This document shows positions 21,284 to 32,410 of a DNA stretch of 59,862 nucleotides, piece after piece; the stretch's first letter is position 1, and every line of letters begins with the position of its first letter. A model generated the notes under the pieces. The model saw only the letters and a program-made list of their open reading frames with translations, was not told where the DNA came from and ran no database searches. Source of the DNA: Phoronis australis (Eukaryota > Phoronida > Phoronidae); contig NMRA01000914.1 in the NCBI GenBank assembly GCA_002633005.1, forward strand, positions 11,449 through 71,310. The letters are read 5' to 3'. The translations under genes were made by a program, and so were the position numbers.

Positions 21284-24200
21284 ATGTTGGGACGTGAAAC
21301 AGTTTTGCTCCTAATATTTCTTGCGGTAGTCCTAGAAGATGCACTTGTTCTGCCATTGGACACTAACAACACTAACTCCTCATCTGCGGGAAATACGTCC
21401 ACCAGTGCCACATCGCCCGGTGGCCCATGCTTTCACCTGGGAAGGTACTACAAAGACCAAGAGACGGTAAATGTAATTAACTGCACTCGAACGTTTTGTC
21501 AACGAGGTTCCATAGTATCAAAGAAAATTTCTGACTGCACAAATTTACCAAAAGGAAATACCACAGCCGCTCCCGAAGGATCTTGTATCTACAACGGGCG
21601 TCAATACCTGCACCTGGAGACCATCAATATCACACAATGCATACGAACATGGTGCTATAGAGGTCAGGTTTTGAAAAACACAATATTTACTTGCACAAAT
21701 ACTACACAAACAACAACTCCACAAACAACTACTATTGACAGCAACAGTTGTGTCTACAAGGGGCACCGATACAAGAACATGGAGACAACCATAGTAGACT
21801 GGTGTATCGAAATATATTGTCATAGAGGTCATGCTTTTGTATATGAACGGATACCTGGATGTAGTCTCACTTCAACAACGACTAGCACAACTATTGTTCC
21901 AGGGTCTTGTATCTACAATGGGCATCAATATATGGACGGTGAGCTGATCAGTGTAGGAAACTGTGTCCAAACATGGTGTCATCAAGGTCACGTTTTAGAA
22001 GATGAAATACCTGACTGCACTACAAATCCACAAACGACTGCCAATACCGCTCCTGAGGGATCTTGTATCTACAACGGGCTACGATATATGGACGGCGAGC
22101 TCATCAGACTAAGAAACTGCATCCGAACATGGTGTCATGGAGGCCATGTTCTAGAAGAAAAAATACCTTACTGCACAACTCCGCAAATGTCTACCACATC
22201 CCACCCCGAAGGATTTTGTATGTACAAAGGGGGTCAATACATGAACGGTGAAGTTATCAGTGTAACCAAATGTATCAGAACGTGGTGTCACCGAGGTCAC
22301 GTTCTAAAAGATGAAATACTTGACTGCACAACAACTACACAAACAACAACTCCACCAACAACTACTATTGACCCCAACAGTTGTGTCTACAAGGGGCACC
22401 GATACAAGCACATGGAGACAACCATAGTAGACCGGTGTATCAAAATATATTGTCATAGAGGTCACGCTTATGTATATGAACGGATACCTGGATGTAGTCT
22501 CACTTCAACAACGACTAGCACAACTATTTTTCCAGGGTCTTGTATCTACAATGGGCATCAATATATGCACGCTGAGGTAATCAGTGTACGAAACTGTATC
22601 CGAACATGGTGTCATCAAGGTCACGTTATAGAAGATGAAAATCCTGACTGCACAACAACTCCACTTATAAAAACAACATCCGATCCTCACGGATCGTGCA
22701 TCTACAATGGTCGTCGATATATGGACGGTGAGGTAATCATTGTGCAAAACTGTATCCAAACATGGTGCCACCGAGGCCACATTTTAAAAGATAAAATAGC
22801 TGACTGCACAACAACTCCACGAATGACTACCACATCCCCGGTTGATGGATCTTGTGTCTACAAAGGCCGTCGATATATGGACGGTGAGGAAATCAGTGTA
22901 CGAAACTGTATCAGAATATGGTGCCACCGAGGTCGCATTTTCAAAGATAAAATAGCTGACTGCACAACAACTCCACAAATGACTACCACATCCCCTGTTG
23001 ATGGATCTTGTGTCTACAAAGACCGTCGATATATGGACGGTGAGGAAATCAGTGTGCGAAACTGTATCCGAACATGGTGCCACCGAGGGCACATTTTAAA
23101 AGATAAAATAGCTGACTGCACAACGACTCCACAAATGACTACCACAACTGCTCCTGTAGGATCTTGTTTCTATCAAGGGCGTCGATATATGCACCAGGAG
23201 GTAATAAGTGAAAAAAATTGCATCCGTATATGGTGTCACCGAGGTCACGTTTTAAAAGATAAAATACCTGGCTGCACAACTACTCCACAAATGACTACCA
23301 CATCCGAACCTATAGGATCTTGTGTCTACAAAGGCCGTCGATATATGGACGGTGAGGAAATCAGTGTACGAAACTGTATCCGAATATGGTGCCACCGAGG
23401 TCGCATTTTTAAAGATAAAATAGCTGACTGCACAACAACTCCACAAATGACTACCACATCCCCTGTTGATGGATCTTGTGTCTACAAAGGCCGTCGATAT
23501 ATGGACGGTGAAGAAATCAGTGTGCGAAACTGTATCCGAACATGGTGCCACCGAGGTTACGTTCTAAAAGATGAAATACCTGGTTGCACAACTACTTCAC
23601 AAATGACTACCACATCCGCTCTTGAAGGATCTTGTGCCTACAAAGGCCGTCGATATATGCACCAGGAGGTAATCAGTGTACGAAACTGTATCCGAACATG
23701 GTGCCATCGAGGTTATATTTTAAACGATGAAATACCTGGTTGCACAACTACTCCACAAATGACTACCACATCCCCTCCAGTGGGATCTTGCATGTACAAT
23801 GGGCGTCGATATATGCACCAGGAGCTAATCACCGAAAAGGATTGTGTACAGACATGGTGCAATCTAGGATACGTTGTTACAGTGCCGATTTCTGACTGTA
23901 CAACTACGCTTTTACCTTCGCTGTCAAGTACGGGTCGACTTGGTTGTTATTTTCAAGGTCAGTGGTACGCCCTAGGCGAGATGATCATAGAGGAAAAATG
24001 TTCTTACTTTAAATGTGATTATTCTGGCTACGTTCTTGCTTACGATAATTTTAACTGTATGGACAGCACAACTGTGACAACATCTACCGCCCCTGTAGTA
24101 ACCACATCCGCTCCTGTAGGATCTTGTTTCTACCAAGGGCGTCGATATATGCACCAGGAGGTAATAAGTGAAAAAAATTGCATCCGTATATGGTGCCACC

Positions 24201-25204
24201 GAGGTCACGTTTTAAAAGATGAAATACCTGGCTGCACAACTACTCCACAAATGACTACCACATCCGCTCCTGTAGGATCTTGTTTCTACCAAGGGCGTCG
24301 ATATATGCACCAGGAGGTAATTAGTGAAAAAAATTGTATCCGTATATGGTGCCACCGAGGTCACGTTTTAAAAGATAAAATAGAAAGCTGCACAACATTT
24401 TTACAAATGATCACCACATCCGCTCCTGTAGGATCTTGTTTCTACAAAGGGCGTCGATATATGCACCAGGAGGTAATCAGTGTAAGGAACTGTATCCGAA
24501 CACGGTGCCACCGAGGCCATGTTTTAACAGATAAAATAGCTGACTGCACAACAACTGCACAAATGACAACCACATCTACTTCAACAACTCCACAAATGAC
24601 TACCGTAACCCTTCCTATAGGTCCAGGATCTTGTGTCTACAAAGGCCGTCGATATAAGCACCAGGAAGAAATCAGTGTACGAAACTGTGTTCGAACATGG
24701 TGCCACCGAGGCCACATTTTAAAAGATAAAATAGCTGACTGCACAACAACTCCACAAATGAGTATTACGTCCACTCTAGATGGATCTTGTGTCTACAAAG
24801 GGCGTCGATATATCGACGGTGAGGTAATCAGTGTGCGAAACTGTAAAAAAACATGGTGTCTTCGAGGTGACGTTCTAAAGGATGAAGTACCTCACTGCAC
24901 AACAACTCCACAAACGACAACCACGTCCGTCCCAGGGGGATCTTGTATCTTTAATGGGCGTCGATATATGAACGGTGAGGTGATCAATGTAAAAAATTGC
25001 ATGCGTACGCGATGTCATAGAGGGCACATTTTCCGAGAAGAATTACCTGGCTGCACAACTACTCCACAAACGACTACTACATCCCCCCTCAAAGGGTATT
25101 GCATCTATAATGGACGTCGATACATGCACCAGGAAACCATCTATGTAAAAGGCTGTTTGCGGAAGTTTTGTCATCGAGACCGAGTTATAATTGTCATAAT
25201 CTGA
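21284..25204 (+). CDS. Secreted 24-module Cys-rich/Thr-rich repeat protein
   Basis: An uninterrupted frame of about 1,306 residues. The ATG at 21284 is chosen because it opens a classic signal peptide (Leu/Ile/Val-rich core, residues about 7-22) followed by an Asn/Ser/Thr-rich spacer with possible N-glycosylation sites. It then has 24 tandem modules of about 52 residues. Each has the pattern Cys-x-Tyr-x-Gly-Arg-Arg-Tyr, a Glu about five residues on, then Cys, Trp-Cys-His-Arg-Gly and a final Cys, joined by Thr-rich linkers such as TTTPQMTTTS that look O-glycosylated. The four-Cys layout resembles the N-terminal half of a von Willebrand type C domain, but the other Cys are absent. Module 17 is the most diverged; module 24 lacks the fourth Cys. 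Extracellular location is well supported; function (mucin-like, matrix or defence) is unknown. It is convergent with laccase copy A. Confidence 0.85.
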   Translation: MLGRETVLLLIFLAVVLEDALVLPLDTNNTNSSSAGNTSTSATSPGGPCFHLGRYYKDQETVNVINCTRTFCQRGSIVSKKISDCTNLPKGNTTAAPEGSCIYNGRQYLHLETINITQCIRTWCYRGQVLKNTIFTCTNTTQTTTPQTTTIDSNSCVYKGHRYKNMETTIVDWCIEIYCHRGHAFVYERIPGCSLTSTTTSTTIVPGSCIYNGHQYMDGELISVGNCVQTWCHQGHVLEDEIPDCTTNPQTTANTAPEGSCIYNGLRYMDGELIRLRNCIRTWCHGGHVLEEKIPYCTTPQMSTTSHPEGFCMYKGGQYMNGEVISVTKCIRTWCHRGHVLKDEILDCTTTTQTTTPPTTTIDPNSCVYKGHRYKHMETTIVDRCIKIYCHRGHAYVYERIPGCSLTSTTTSTTIFPGSCIYNGHQYMHAEVISVRNCIRTWCHQGHVIEDENPDCTTTPLIKTTSDPHGSCIYNGRRYMDGEVIIVQNCIQTWCHRGHILKDKIADCTTTPRMTTTSPVDGSCVYKGRRYMDGEEISVRNCIRIWCHRGRIFKDKIADCTTTPQMTTTSPVDGSCVYKDRRYMDGEEISVRNCIRTWCHRGHILKDKIADCTTTPQMTTTTAPVGSCFYQGRRYMHQEVISEKNCIRIWCHRGHVLKDKIPGCTTTPQMTTTSEPIGSCVYKGRRYMDGEEISVRNCIRIWCHRGRIFKDKIADCTTTPQMTTTSPVDGSCVYKGRRYMDGEEISVRNCIRTWCHRGYVLKDEIPGCTTTSQMTTTSALEGSCAYKGRRYMHQEVISVRNCIRTWCHRGYILNDEIPGCTTTPQMTTTSPPVGSCMYNGRRYMHQELITEKDCVQTWCNLGYVVTVPISDCTTTLLPSLSSTGRLGCYFQGQWYALGEMIIEEKCSYFKCDYSGYVLAYDNFNCMDSTTVTTSTAPVVTTSAPVGSCFYQGRRYMHQEVISEKNCIRIWCHRGHVLKDEIPGCTTTPQMTTTSAPVGSCFYQGRRYMHQEVISEKNCIRIWCHRGHVLKDKIESCTTFLQMITTSAPVGSCFYKGRRYMHQEVISVRNCIRTRCHRGHVLTDKIADCTTTAQMTTTSTSTTPQMTTVTLPIGPGSCVYKGRRYKHQEEISVRNCVRTWCHRGHILKDKIADCTTTPQMSITSTLDGSCVYKGRRYIDGEVISVRNCKKTWCLRGDVLKDEVPHCTTTPQTTTTSVPGGSCIFNGRRYMNGEVINVKNCMRTRCHRGHIFREELPGCTTTPQTTTTSPLKGYCIYNGRRYMHQETIYVKGCLRKFCHRDRVIIVII
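21424..25171 (+). repeat. 156-bp coding tandem array (24 units)
   Basis: The coding modules are also a DNA tandem repeat with a period near 156 bp. Neighbouring and distant units share long identical stretches, for instance units 10 and 13, and units 12, 18 and 19. A larger block is duplicated: the run containing the 'TTTID-NSCVYKGHRYK' module and the next 'GSCIYNGHQYM' module occurs twice, near 21730-21990 and 22350-22640. Such homogenised arrays change length readily by unequal exchange. Confidence 0.9.
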
Positions 25205-25410
25205 GAAGTTCGGGTAAACATGTCTACATGATATATCATCCATGTGTTTAGTTTACATATACGGTGCAATGGTGAACATAACGGGATTTTCAGTTCAAAC
25301 TTCGCGCCGCTGCATGGAAAAAGAGACTACGCTGATTTTCAGGATATTTAGACCGTGTTGGCAATCGTGAATTTTCACATTTTCTTTTAATCGGTAAAGG
25401 AGCATGGGGA

Positions 25411-25416
25411 AATAAA
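25411..25416 (+). terminator. Polyadenylation signal AATAAA of the modular gene
   Basis: The first good AATAAA lies 207 bp after the stop codon and is conserved at 31048-31053 in the second copy. Confidence 0.55.
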
Positions 25417-26158
25417 GCTATTTTATGGTCACAGCCTGGGTAGTTTTATACTTTGTGACATTCAGGATGTGAAATACAGATACAGATTCCGATACACACT
25501 TTGTAAATTGACTTTGGTTTTGCTATTACCTAAGCCATTATTAATGGTAAATTGGAAACAGCTTTTCATAGTTTCGGGATTTTCCGAATATAATGTCAGA
25601 TACCAATTACAATACGTAAATTAGTTTAAATTTGTTGATGCATGAACATACATTTATGGACAGTTTCTTTGATTCTTTGAAAAGTGCTATTGAACACCGC
25701 CACCTAACGTCTACAGCACTATGGTTCACGTCGTAAACAGACGCTCGTTTACTATCTTCACGTCTGTACATCTCAAAATCGATGTTATGAATCATCTACA
25801 ACACCTGTCTTGCATAGTACATCGTCTGTGAACAGTCACGTATCTTGCTAAATAGAGCAATATGATTTTTACTTCGGTCATCTCGCCAGGTTTTAGGTAC
25901 CTGTAATCAACGTGCTCCCAATTTTTGATGTGATAGAGGTCTTTCTTCAGTTCTTAACGTTGTGTCTAAATAATTTGCAGAAACTGAGGCCAAGACGTGG
26001 ACTGCGCTACACATTTTTCTCCAGTAAATCAATAATGTGATCGTTACGTACCATAGACGCGAGAGATAGCGAGATCAAGAGATCACGCAAGACTTCGTAA
26101 AATATCGCCATGCACTGCGAAGCTTTTGTGAAACATTCTGAAAGAGGAACTGATGAGC

Positions 26159-26418
26159 NNNNNNNNNNNNNNNNNNNNNNNNNNNNNNNNNNNNNNNNNN
26201 NNNNNNNNNNNNNNNNNNNNNNNNNNNNNNNNNNNNNNNNNNNNNNNNNNNNNNNNNNNNNNNNNNNNNNNNNNNNNNNNNNNNNNNNNNNNNNNNNNNN
26301 NNNNNNNNNNNNNNNNNNNNNNNNNNNNNNNNNNNNNNNNNNNNNNNNNNNNNNNNNNNNNNNNNNNNNNNNNNNNNNNNNNNNNNNNNNNNNNNNNNNN
26401 NNNNNNNNNNNNNNNNNN
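26159..26418. other. Assembly gap (260 N)
   Basis: Flanking sequence on both sides is found in order in the segment ending at 32768. There the corresponding interval is 31796-32610 (815 bp), so the N run under-represents the true distance. Confidence 0.9.
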
Positions 26419-26768
26419 TGAATTTATAAATTAAGGTTTACCAACTATTATAGCTTAAAACACGTTTTTTTCACGCTAAGCTTCGACCGGGAAATTATCG
26501 TCTGCTAAAGTAGGTTACCACTGGTAACTGAATATAATTCTCAAGTCAAAGATCCTGACGACACGATACCCGCATTTAAACTGGAGATCGGTGATTTACA
26601 AGTAAGAGGACATGAGATAAAAATTTCACTGAATTAAGATATCATTTTTATGGAAATTATGTGTCTTATTTTTCGTAGCGTATAAGCACAGTACAACGCG
26701 GTTTGGTGAACATGCGATTATTGCGCGTGCTCATTTAAGTATTCTATTTTCACTCTTGATGACGTCAG

Positions 26769-26832
26769 TCGCTGCATGGTCTAATGGTAAAGTCGGCGAC
26801 CAGCAATTCCAGGGTTCGACTCCGTCCTCAGT
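26769..26832 (+). repeat. tRNA-derived SINE-like fragment
   Basis: Both internal pol III promoter boxes are recognisable: A box TGGTCTAATGG and B box GGGTTCGACTCC, 31 bp apart. The acceptor arms do not pair, so a functional tRNA is unlikely. It is followed by GTTTCCCGCC and AT-rich DNA. Confidence 0.5.
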
Positions 26833-28219
26833 TTCCCGCCAAATCGTTATCTCACTAGTGAGATAACTTTATGGGTTATTACACGGTTGTATCTGCCATT
26901 CGACGCTAATATTGTGGTATAAGAAACTTTATTACCCACTCAGTTCACGTCACACTATAACATAAATGCAAATACATAATTAAACTGAAATACACAAAAA
27001 TGACACTTTGAATTTTCCAGTCAAAATGCATCTTAGGCGAGAAATTTTTGTTGCGTATTTGAGGCCTACTTTGCGTCAGATTTGTCGAATCTTATTACTG
27101 AATATTGTTTATGAGGAAAAAAAGTGAAATGTCATTAGGAAACTCGAATGAAGAGTTATTTCCCGATAAAAGTTAGACAAGTACTCATCCTCTTGAGTTC
27201 ACTCATTAGAATTGCCTTTGCTTAACTGCACCACTTGCCTTGTCTGTTCAGCACTTTCTCTAGACAACAGCTTTACAAGCACCAATGAGAACCAAAACCC
27301 TAATGATTAGAAATAAAGTAACATGTCCTTGTAACTTAGTCGAACGACTAGTGGTCGTTTTACCATCCTTTGAGTCCAGTTCCTGATACGTGTATGATCC
27401 ACACCTGGGAAATCCTTTGGGCACAGCGGGCAAGTCTTTCGTGTCACCCACCTTGAAGACCAAGCCCATTCCCACCTCAACGTGCCACTCCAAATGGCAA
27501 TGAAAGAACCAATAACCTACAAAAAGGACGGTAACTAAGAAAATCTTTACAATCGATACATGATTTTATTTACTGAGCCAGTATTTAACCGGGTATATTG
27601 GCGAGTTGGATTATTTACATTCCTCATATAACAGCACTGACATATAGCTATAGACACAACTTTCAACAGATCATTAAAATCGCATCAGCCAAATTGAAAA
27701 CGTTATGGAACGATGAAAACGAGTGAAGTCACATTCGGGGGGTTAAATAAAGCTTTACTGCATTTTAAAATTGTTTGCTCTGTTTCGGGAATTACTCAAT
27801 CAAAATGCACGGTTCTTTCCCATGATGCTTTATGATTGGTCAAAAGAAAAGTCAAATTCGAGGCTTAGAATGTTAGCAGTATTGCCGGTGTTGGGGAAGC
27901 TCATTGCTGTAATTACTACTAAGATGTGCTTATAAGTTTAGCGATTGTCATTACATATTCGGCATGTGTAATGAAAAACTTAGTACTCCGTCTTGCCTTG
28001 ATGGAACTTAGAATTCCCACAATTCACTATCGAATTGGTCCTTGCAAGTAAACCAAAAAACAGAGGGACAACTGTGCTGACGAATTCCCAAGTTGTTATA
28101 ACAGTTTTTTTTTTTTTTGATACTCTGACGTTTCAAAACAAGCCACGCCTGGAGAGATTCTTGCATCATAACAACAGAATTGCAAATCAAAAAATTTGCA
28201 CTAGTTTGTATCAGTACTT

Positions 28220-29493
28220 TCCACCTCTTGAGCAGTAGAGGTACAGTGAGTAATTGATTTTATCTGTTGAATCTAGGGCAAGCAGTTTGGTGGCAGTTAC
28301 TCAGTGGGGGAAATCTAGTTCTCAAAATCTTAGCTATATAAGTGGTCATATCATTGTTACAGGGCAATAGACTATGAATGGGGTCTCCTCAAAATCATCC
28401 CTGCACCTTGCTAGCGTCCGTGTTGAAAAGTTAACGTGGGAATTCAAGTTAACTGGTCGGAAAACAGTTTGAAGTCTGTGACTTCAATTTGAGATACAGC
28501 CACATTTTGTCATATCTATGTAATCCGTTGAAAATGTCAATCAATGTTCTGCATGCACTACCAATACTAGCAATTTGTGTGATTGTCATGTGTTTAAAGA
28601 GGTCACCCCTACATCAGATAAAACAAAACGAGTCAAGCAGCAGTAACAGCATGATCAGAGAACTAAAACACCTGCACAGGAATGGACTTTCAATGATCAA
28701 TCACTTCACGTCTACGTATGCTTTGAAGTCAAAACAGGAAACACTCTTTTTACCAATCCACTCGAACCGGTTTTACCATAACTGCATGTGTTTTCCAATC
28801 GCATGTCGTTAATTCCTTTTGTCAGTATCCATTTGCAAACAAGTTATTAGTTTGACAGGTAATAAAATTGGAACCCTACGATAAAATACCTTTGCAAAGT
28901 ATCACTAAAACGATATCCTACATTTAATGCTGGATATTTTACGCACTGAATGTTCATTAAATGGATAACCGACTTTTTTTTGAAAACAACACTGTTTTGT
29001 AGGTGACGTGACATCAAGAGGATGGTTGTTGGAAACATCATTCCCCTTCATGTTGAGGTCATGTTTAAAATTCAACTCAAAAGCAGTGCCATTCGCCTAT
29101 AGCAACGTGAGTGTAACGTTTTCCCCGTGCCGTGGATAGGTGGGCGCAGGTTGTAACTGACTGCTGTTAATAGCTTTCGGTGCGACGATGGACTGAACAC
29201 TGGCTAGAGTTAATTATTCCCTTAATCTCGACCGTATGTTCGCAAGTCAACGCAAACAAAATGTCCTACGTAAAGTCTGTTCTATGCTCCAGCCATTGCT
29301 GCAAAGCCTTGACTGCAAAAGGTACCCGCTCATCCAAAACCTTTACGGCTAACAGATGGCGCTTTTCATCAATCACGTGTCATTTTATCGCTCAAGTAAG
29401 ACTGTCTGCCAGAGAATCTTTACCAAGAACCTTGACCTACATTCTGCTGCTGCTGACTGTAACCACAGGTCACGAGAGTTCATAAACCAGACA
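28220..29493. repeat. Contig-end segment repeated at 32770-34043
   Basis: 1,274 bp that look identical, without indels, to 32770-34043 (constant offset 4550 wherever compared). It stops exactly at the N of 29494, and its partner starts exactly at the N of 32769. This is the signature of two overlapping contig ends that were not merged. ORFs inside, for example at 28489-28812, have no recognised domain. Confidence 0.85.
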
Positions 29494-29494
29494 N
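29494..29494. other. Single-N contig join
   Basis: Left of the N is laccase-intron-like DNA. Right of it the sequence drops straight into the middle of a module of the repeat gene. No gene crosses it legitimately. Confidence 0.85.
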
Positions 29495-30841
29495 GAAAAA
29501 AATTGTATCCGCATATGGTGCCACCGAGGTCACGTTTTAGAGGATGAAATACCTGGCTGCACAACAACTCCACAAATGACTACCACATCCGAACCTGTAG
29601 GATCTTGTATCTACAAAGGGCTTCGATATATGCACCAGGAGGTAATTAGTGAAAAAAATTGTATCCGTATATGGTGCCACCGAGGTCACATTTTAAAGGA
29701 TGAAATACCTGGTTGCACAACAACTCCACAAATGACTACTACATCCGCTCCTGTAGGATCTTGTATCTACAAAGGGCGTCGATATATGCATCAGGAGGTA
29801 ATTAGTGAAAAAAATTGCATCCGTATATGGTGCCACCTAGGTCACGTTTTAAAAGATACTATACCTGGCTGCACAACTACCCCACAAATGACTACCACAT
29901 CCGAAGCTGTAGGATCTTGTATCTACAAAGGGCTTCGATATATGCACCAGGAGGTAATTAGTGAAAAAAATTGTATCCGTAAATGGTGCCACCGAGGTCA
30001 CGTTTTAAAAGATAAAATAACTGGCTGCACAACTACTCCACAAATGACTACCACATCCGCTCCTATGGGATCTTGTTTCTACAAGGGGCGTCGATATATG
30101 CACCAGGAGGTAATTAGTGAAAAAAAATGTAACCGTATATGGTGTCACCGAGGCCACGTTTTAAAACATGAAATAACTGGTTGCACAACAACTGCACAAA
30201 TGACAACCACATCTACTTCAACAACTCCACAAATGACTACCATTACCCTTCCTATAGGTCCAGGATCTTGTGTCTACAAAGGCCGTCGATATAAGCATCA
30301 TCAAGAAATCAGTGTACGAAACTGTGTTCGAACATGGTGCCACCGAGGCCACATTTTAAAAGATAAAATAGCTGACTGCACAACAACTCCACAAATGACT
30401 AGTACGTCCCCTCTAGATGGATCTTGTGTCTACAAAGGGCGTCGATATATCGACGGTGAGATAATCACTTTGCAAAACTGCATAAAAACATGGTGTCATC
30501 GAGGTCACGTTCTAAAGGATGAAGTACCTCACTGCACAACAACTCCACAAACGACAACCACGTCCGTCCCAGGGGGATCTTGTATCTTCAATGGGCGTCG
30601 ATATGTGAACGGTGAGGTGGTCAGTGTAAAAAATTGCATGCGTACGCGATGTCATAGAGGGCACATTTTCCGAGAAGAATTACCTGGCTGCACAACTACT
30701 CCTCAAACGACTACTACATCCCCCCTCAAAGGGTATTGCATCTATAATGGACGTCGATACATGCACCAGGAAACCATCTATGTAAAAGGCTGTTTGCGGA
30801 AGTTTTGTCATCGAGATCGCGTTATAATTGTCATAATCTGA
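29495..30841 (+). CDS. Second copy of the modular repeat gene, 5'-truncated (probable allele)
   Basis: Starts inside a module at the N join and runs to the same stop and 3' flank as the 21284-25204 gene. It contains one partial and eight further modules, the last ending like the first copy. The frame continues upstream of the first Met (29576) to the N. The last six modules match modules 19-24 of the first copy in order, including the extended linker TSTSTTPQMTT. Several are altered: the third from last reads EIITLQNCIKTWCHRGH, where the first copy has EVISVRNCKKTWCLRGD. With near-identical 3' DNA, this is best read as the other allele on a misplaced contig rather than a separate gene. It has no start or signal peptide here. 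Confidence 0.75.
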   Translation, partial: EKNCIRIWCHRGHVLEDEIPGCTTTPQMTTTSEPVGSCIYKGLRYMHQEVISEKNCIRIWCHRGHILKDEIPGCTTTPQMTTTSAPVGSCIYKGRRYMHQEVISEKNCIRIWCHLGHVLKDTIPGCTTTPQMTTTSEAVGSCIYKGLRYMHQEVISEKNCIRKWCHRGHVLKDKITGCTTTPQMTTTSAPMGSCFYKGRRYMHQEVISEKKCNRIWCHRGHVLKHEITGCTTTAQMTTTSTSTTPQMTTITLPIGPGSCVYKGRRYKHHQEISVRNCVRTWCHRGHILKDKIADCTTTPQMTSTSPLDGSCVYKGRRYIDGEIITLQNCIKTWCHRGHVLKDEVPHCTTTPQTTTTSVPGGSCIFNGRRYVNGEVVSVKNCMRTRCHRGHIFREELPGCTTTPQTTTTSPLKGYCIYNGRRYMHQETIYVKGCLRKFCHRDRVIIVII

Positions 30842-31047
30842 GAAGTTCGGGTAAACGTGTCTACATGATATATCATCCATGTGTTTAGTTTACATATACG
30901 GTGCAATGGTGAACATAACGGGATTTTCAGTTCAAACTTCGCGCCGCTGCATGGAAAAAGAGACTACGCTGATTTTCAGGATATTTAGATCGTGTTGGCA
31001 ATCGTGAATTTTCACATTTTCTTTTAATCGGTAAAGGAGCATGGGGA

Positions 31048-31053
31048 AATAAA
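31048..31053 (+). terminator. Polyadenylation signal AATAAA of the second copy
   Basis: Equivalent to 25411-25416, the same distance after the stop. Confidence 0.5.
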
Positions 31054-32274
31054 GCTATTTTATGGTCACAGCCTGGGTAGTTTTATGCTTTGTGACATTC
31101 AGGATGTGAAATACAGATACAGATTCCGATACACACTTTGTAAATTGACTTTGGTTTTGCTATTACCTAAGCCATTATTAATGGTAAATTGGAAACAGCT
31201 TTTCATAGTTTCGGGATTTTCCGAATATAATGTCAGATACCAATTACAATACGTAAATTAGTTTAAATTTGTTGATGCATGAACATACATTTATGGACAG
31301 TTTCTTTGATTCTTTGAAAAGTGCTATTGAACACCGCCACCTAACGTCTACAGCACTATGGTTCACGTCGTAAACAGACGCTCGTTTACTATCTTCACGT
31401 CTGTACATCTCAAAATCGATGTTATGAATCATCTACAACACCTGTCTTGCATAGTACATCGTCTGTGAACAGTCACGTATCTTGCTAAATAGAGCAATAT
31501 GATTTTTACTTCGGTCATCTCGCCAGGTTTTAGGTACCTGTAATCAACGTGCTCCCAATTTTTGATGTGATAGAGGTCTTTCTTCAGTTCTTAACGTTGT
31601 GTCTAAATAATTTGCAGAAACTGAGGCCAAGACGTGGACTGCGCTACACATTTTTCTCCAGTAAATCAATAATGTGATCGTTACGTACCATAGACGCGAG
31701 AGATAGCGAGATCAAGAGATCACGCAAGACTTCGTAAAATATCGCCATGCACTGCGAAGCTTTTGTGAAACATTCTGAAAGAGGAACTGATGAGCCGAGT
31801 AAAGCGTCAACGCGTTTGTGCCATAGTTAACTTAAACAATTGCTGCGTTTTTTCTATCAATTTATATTCATTATGTGTTCCCCTTTGACTAATAACATTT
31901 TTTGTAATACATCTGAAAACTGAGCCCTCATTTCAAAGAAAACAGTTTGCTCCTTAAACATTAAATGCATGACATTTCTGTTTGCAGCATGGGCGGGGCT
32001 TATTGCGATCAGTACATACATTTGCATACACCACAGGTAACAGAAAGTAGTAGTACGTACGTCATTACAGTAACATGGATGATCTCAAACAATAGCGAAT
32101 TGCTAATTTTTTTGGAGCCCTGAACTCATGTCTAATTTGACTATGGAGTAATTGAGAATAATTTTATAACGGTAAGTGGGCTATGTCAAAAGCTAATTTT
32201 TGTTTTTGTAATGGAATGCGAGTTTATAGCCTCCTAAAGCAAACATCACTATTGCGAATAGAAATATATGTAGT

Positions 32275-32410
32275 TTATTACATGGCGAAGTCGTTATCCC
32301 CCATTATCTAGAGCCCGAGTGGGTTTTGGGCGTTAGCCCCGAGGGTGATAATTCTCCAAAATTCAATTGGGCTCTAGATAAGGGGGATAACGGCTGAAAA
32401 CATGTAATAA
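32275..32410. mobile_element. MITE-like hairpin element, full copy
   Basis: TTATTACATGGCGAAGTCG at the left pairs with CGGCTGAAAACATGTAATAA at the right. The inner arms GTTATCCCCCATTATCTAGA and TCTAGATAAGGGGGATAAC continue the hairpin. It lies in the stretch that fills the 26159-26418 gap. A truncated copy is at 36530-36598 in the other orientation. Confidence 0.8.

Noticed and set aside
21545-25243. Several minus-strand ORFs (60-100 residues) across the module array, with their own repeating pattern
   Set aside because: They are the complementary reading of the plus-strand modules, repeat with the same period and have no independent start, domain or splice logic.
26110-26434. ORFs running through the N gap
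   Set aside because: They consist almost entirely of undefined residues.
26769-26832. Possible tRNA gene
   Set aside because: A and B boxes are present but the acceptor stem does not pair and the anticodon arm is poor, so called SINE-like instead.
28489-28812. 107-residue plus-strand ORF, present again at 33039-33362
   Set aside because: Duplicated only because of the contig overlap; no domain, and identical copies give no conservation evidence.
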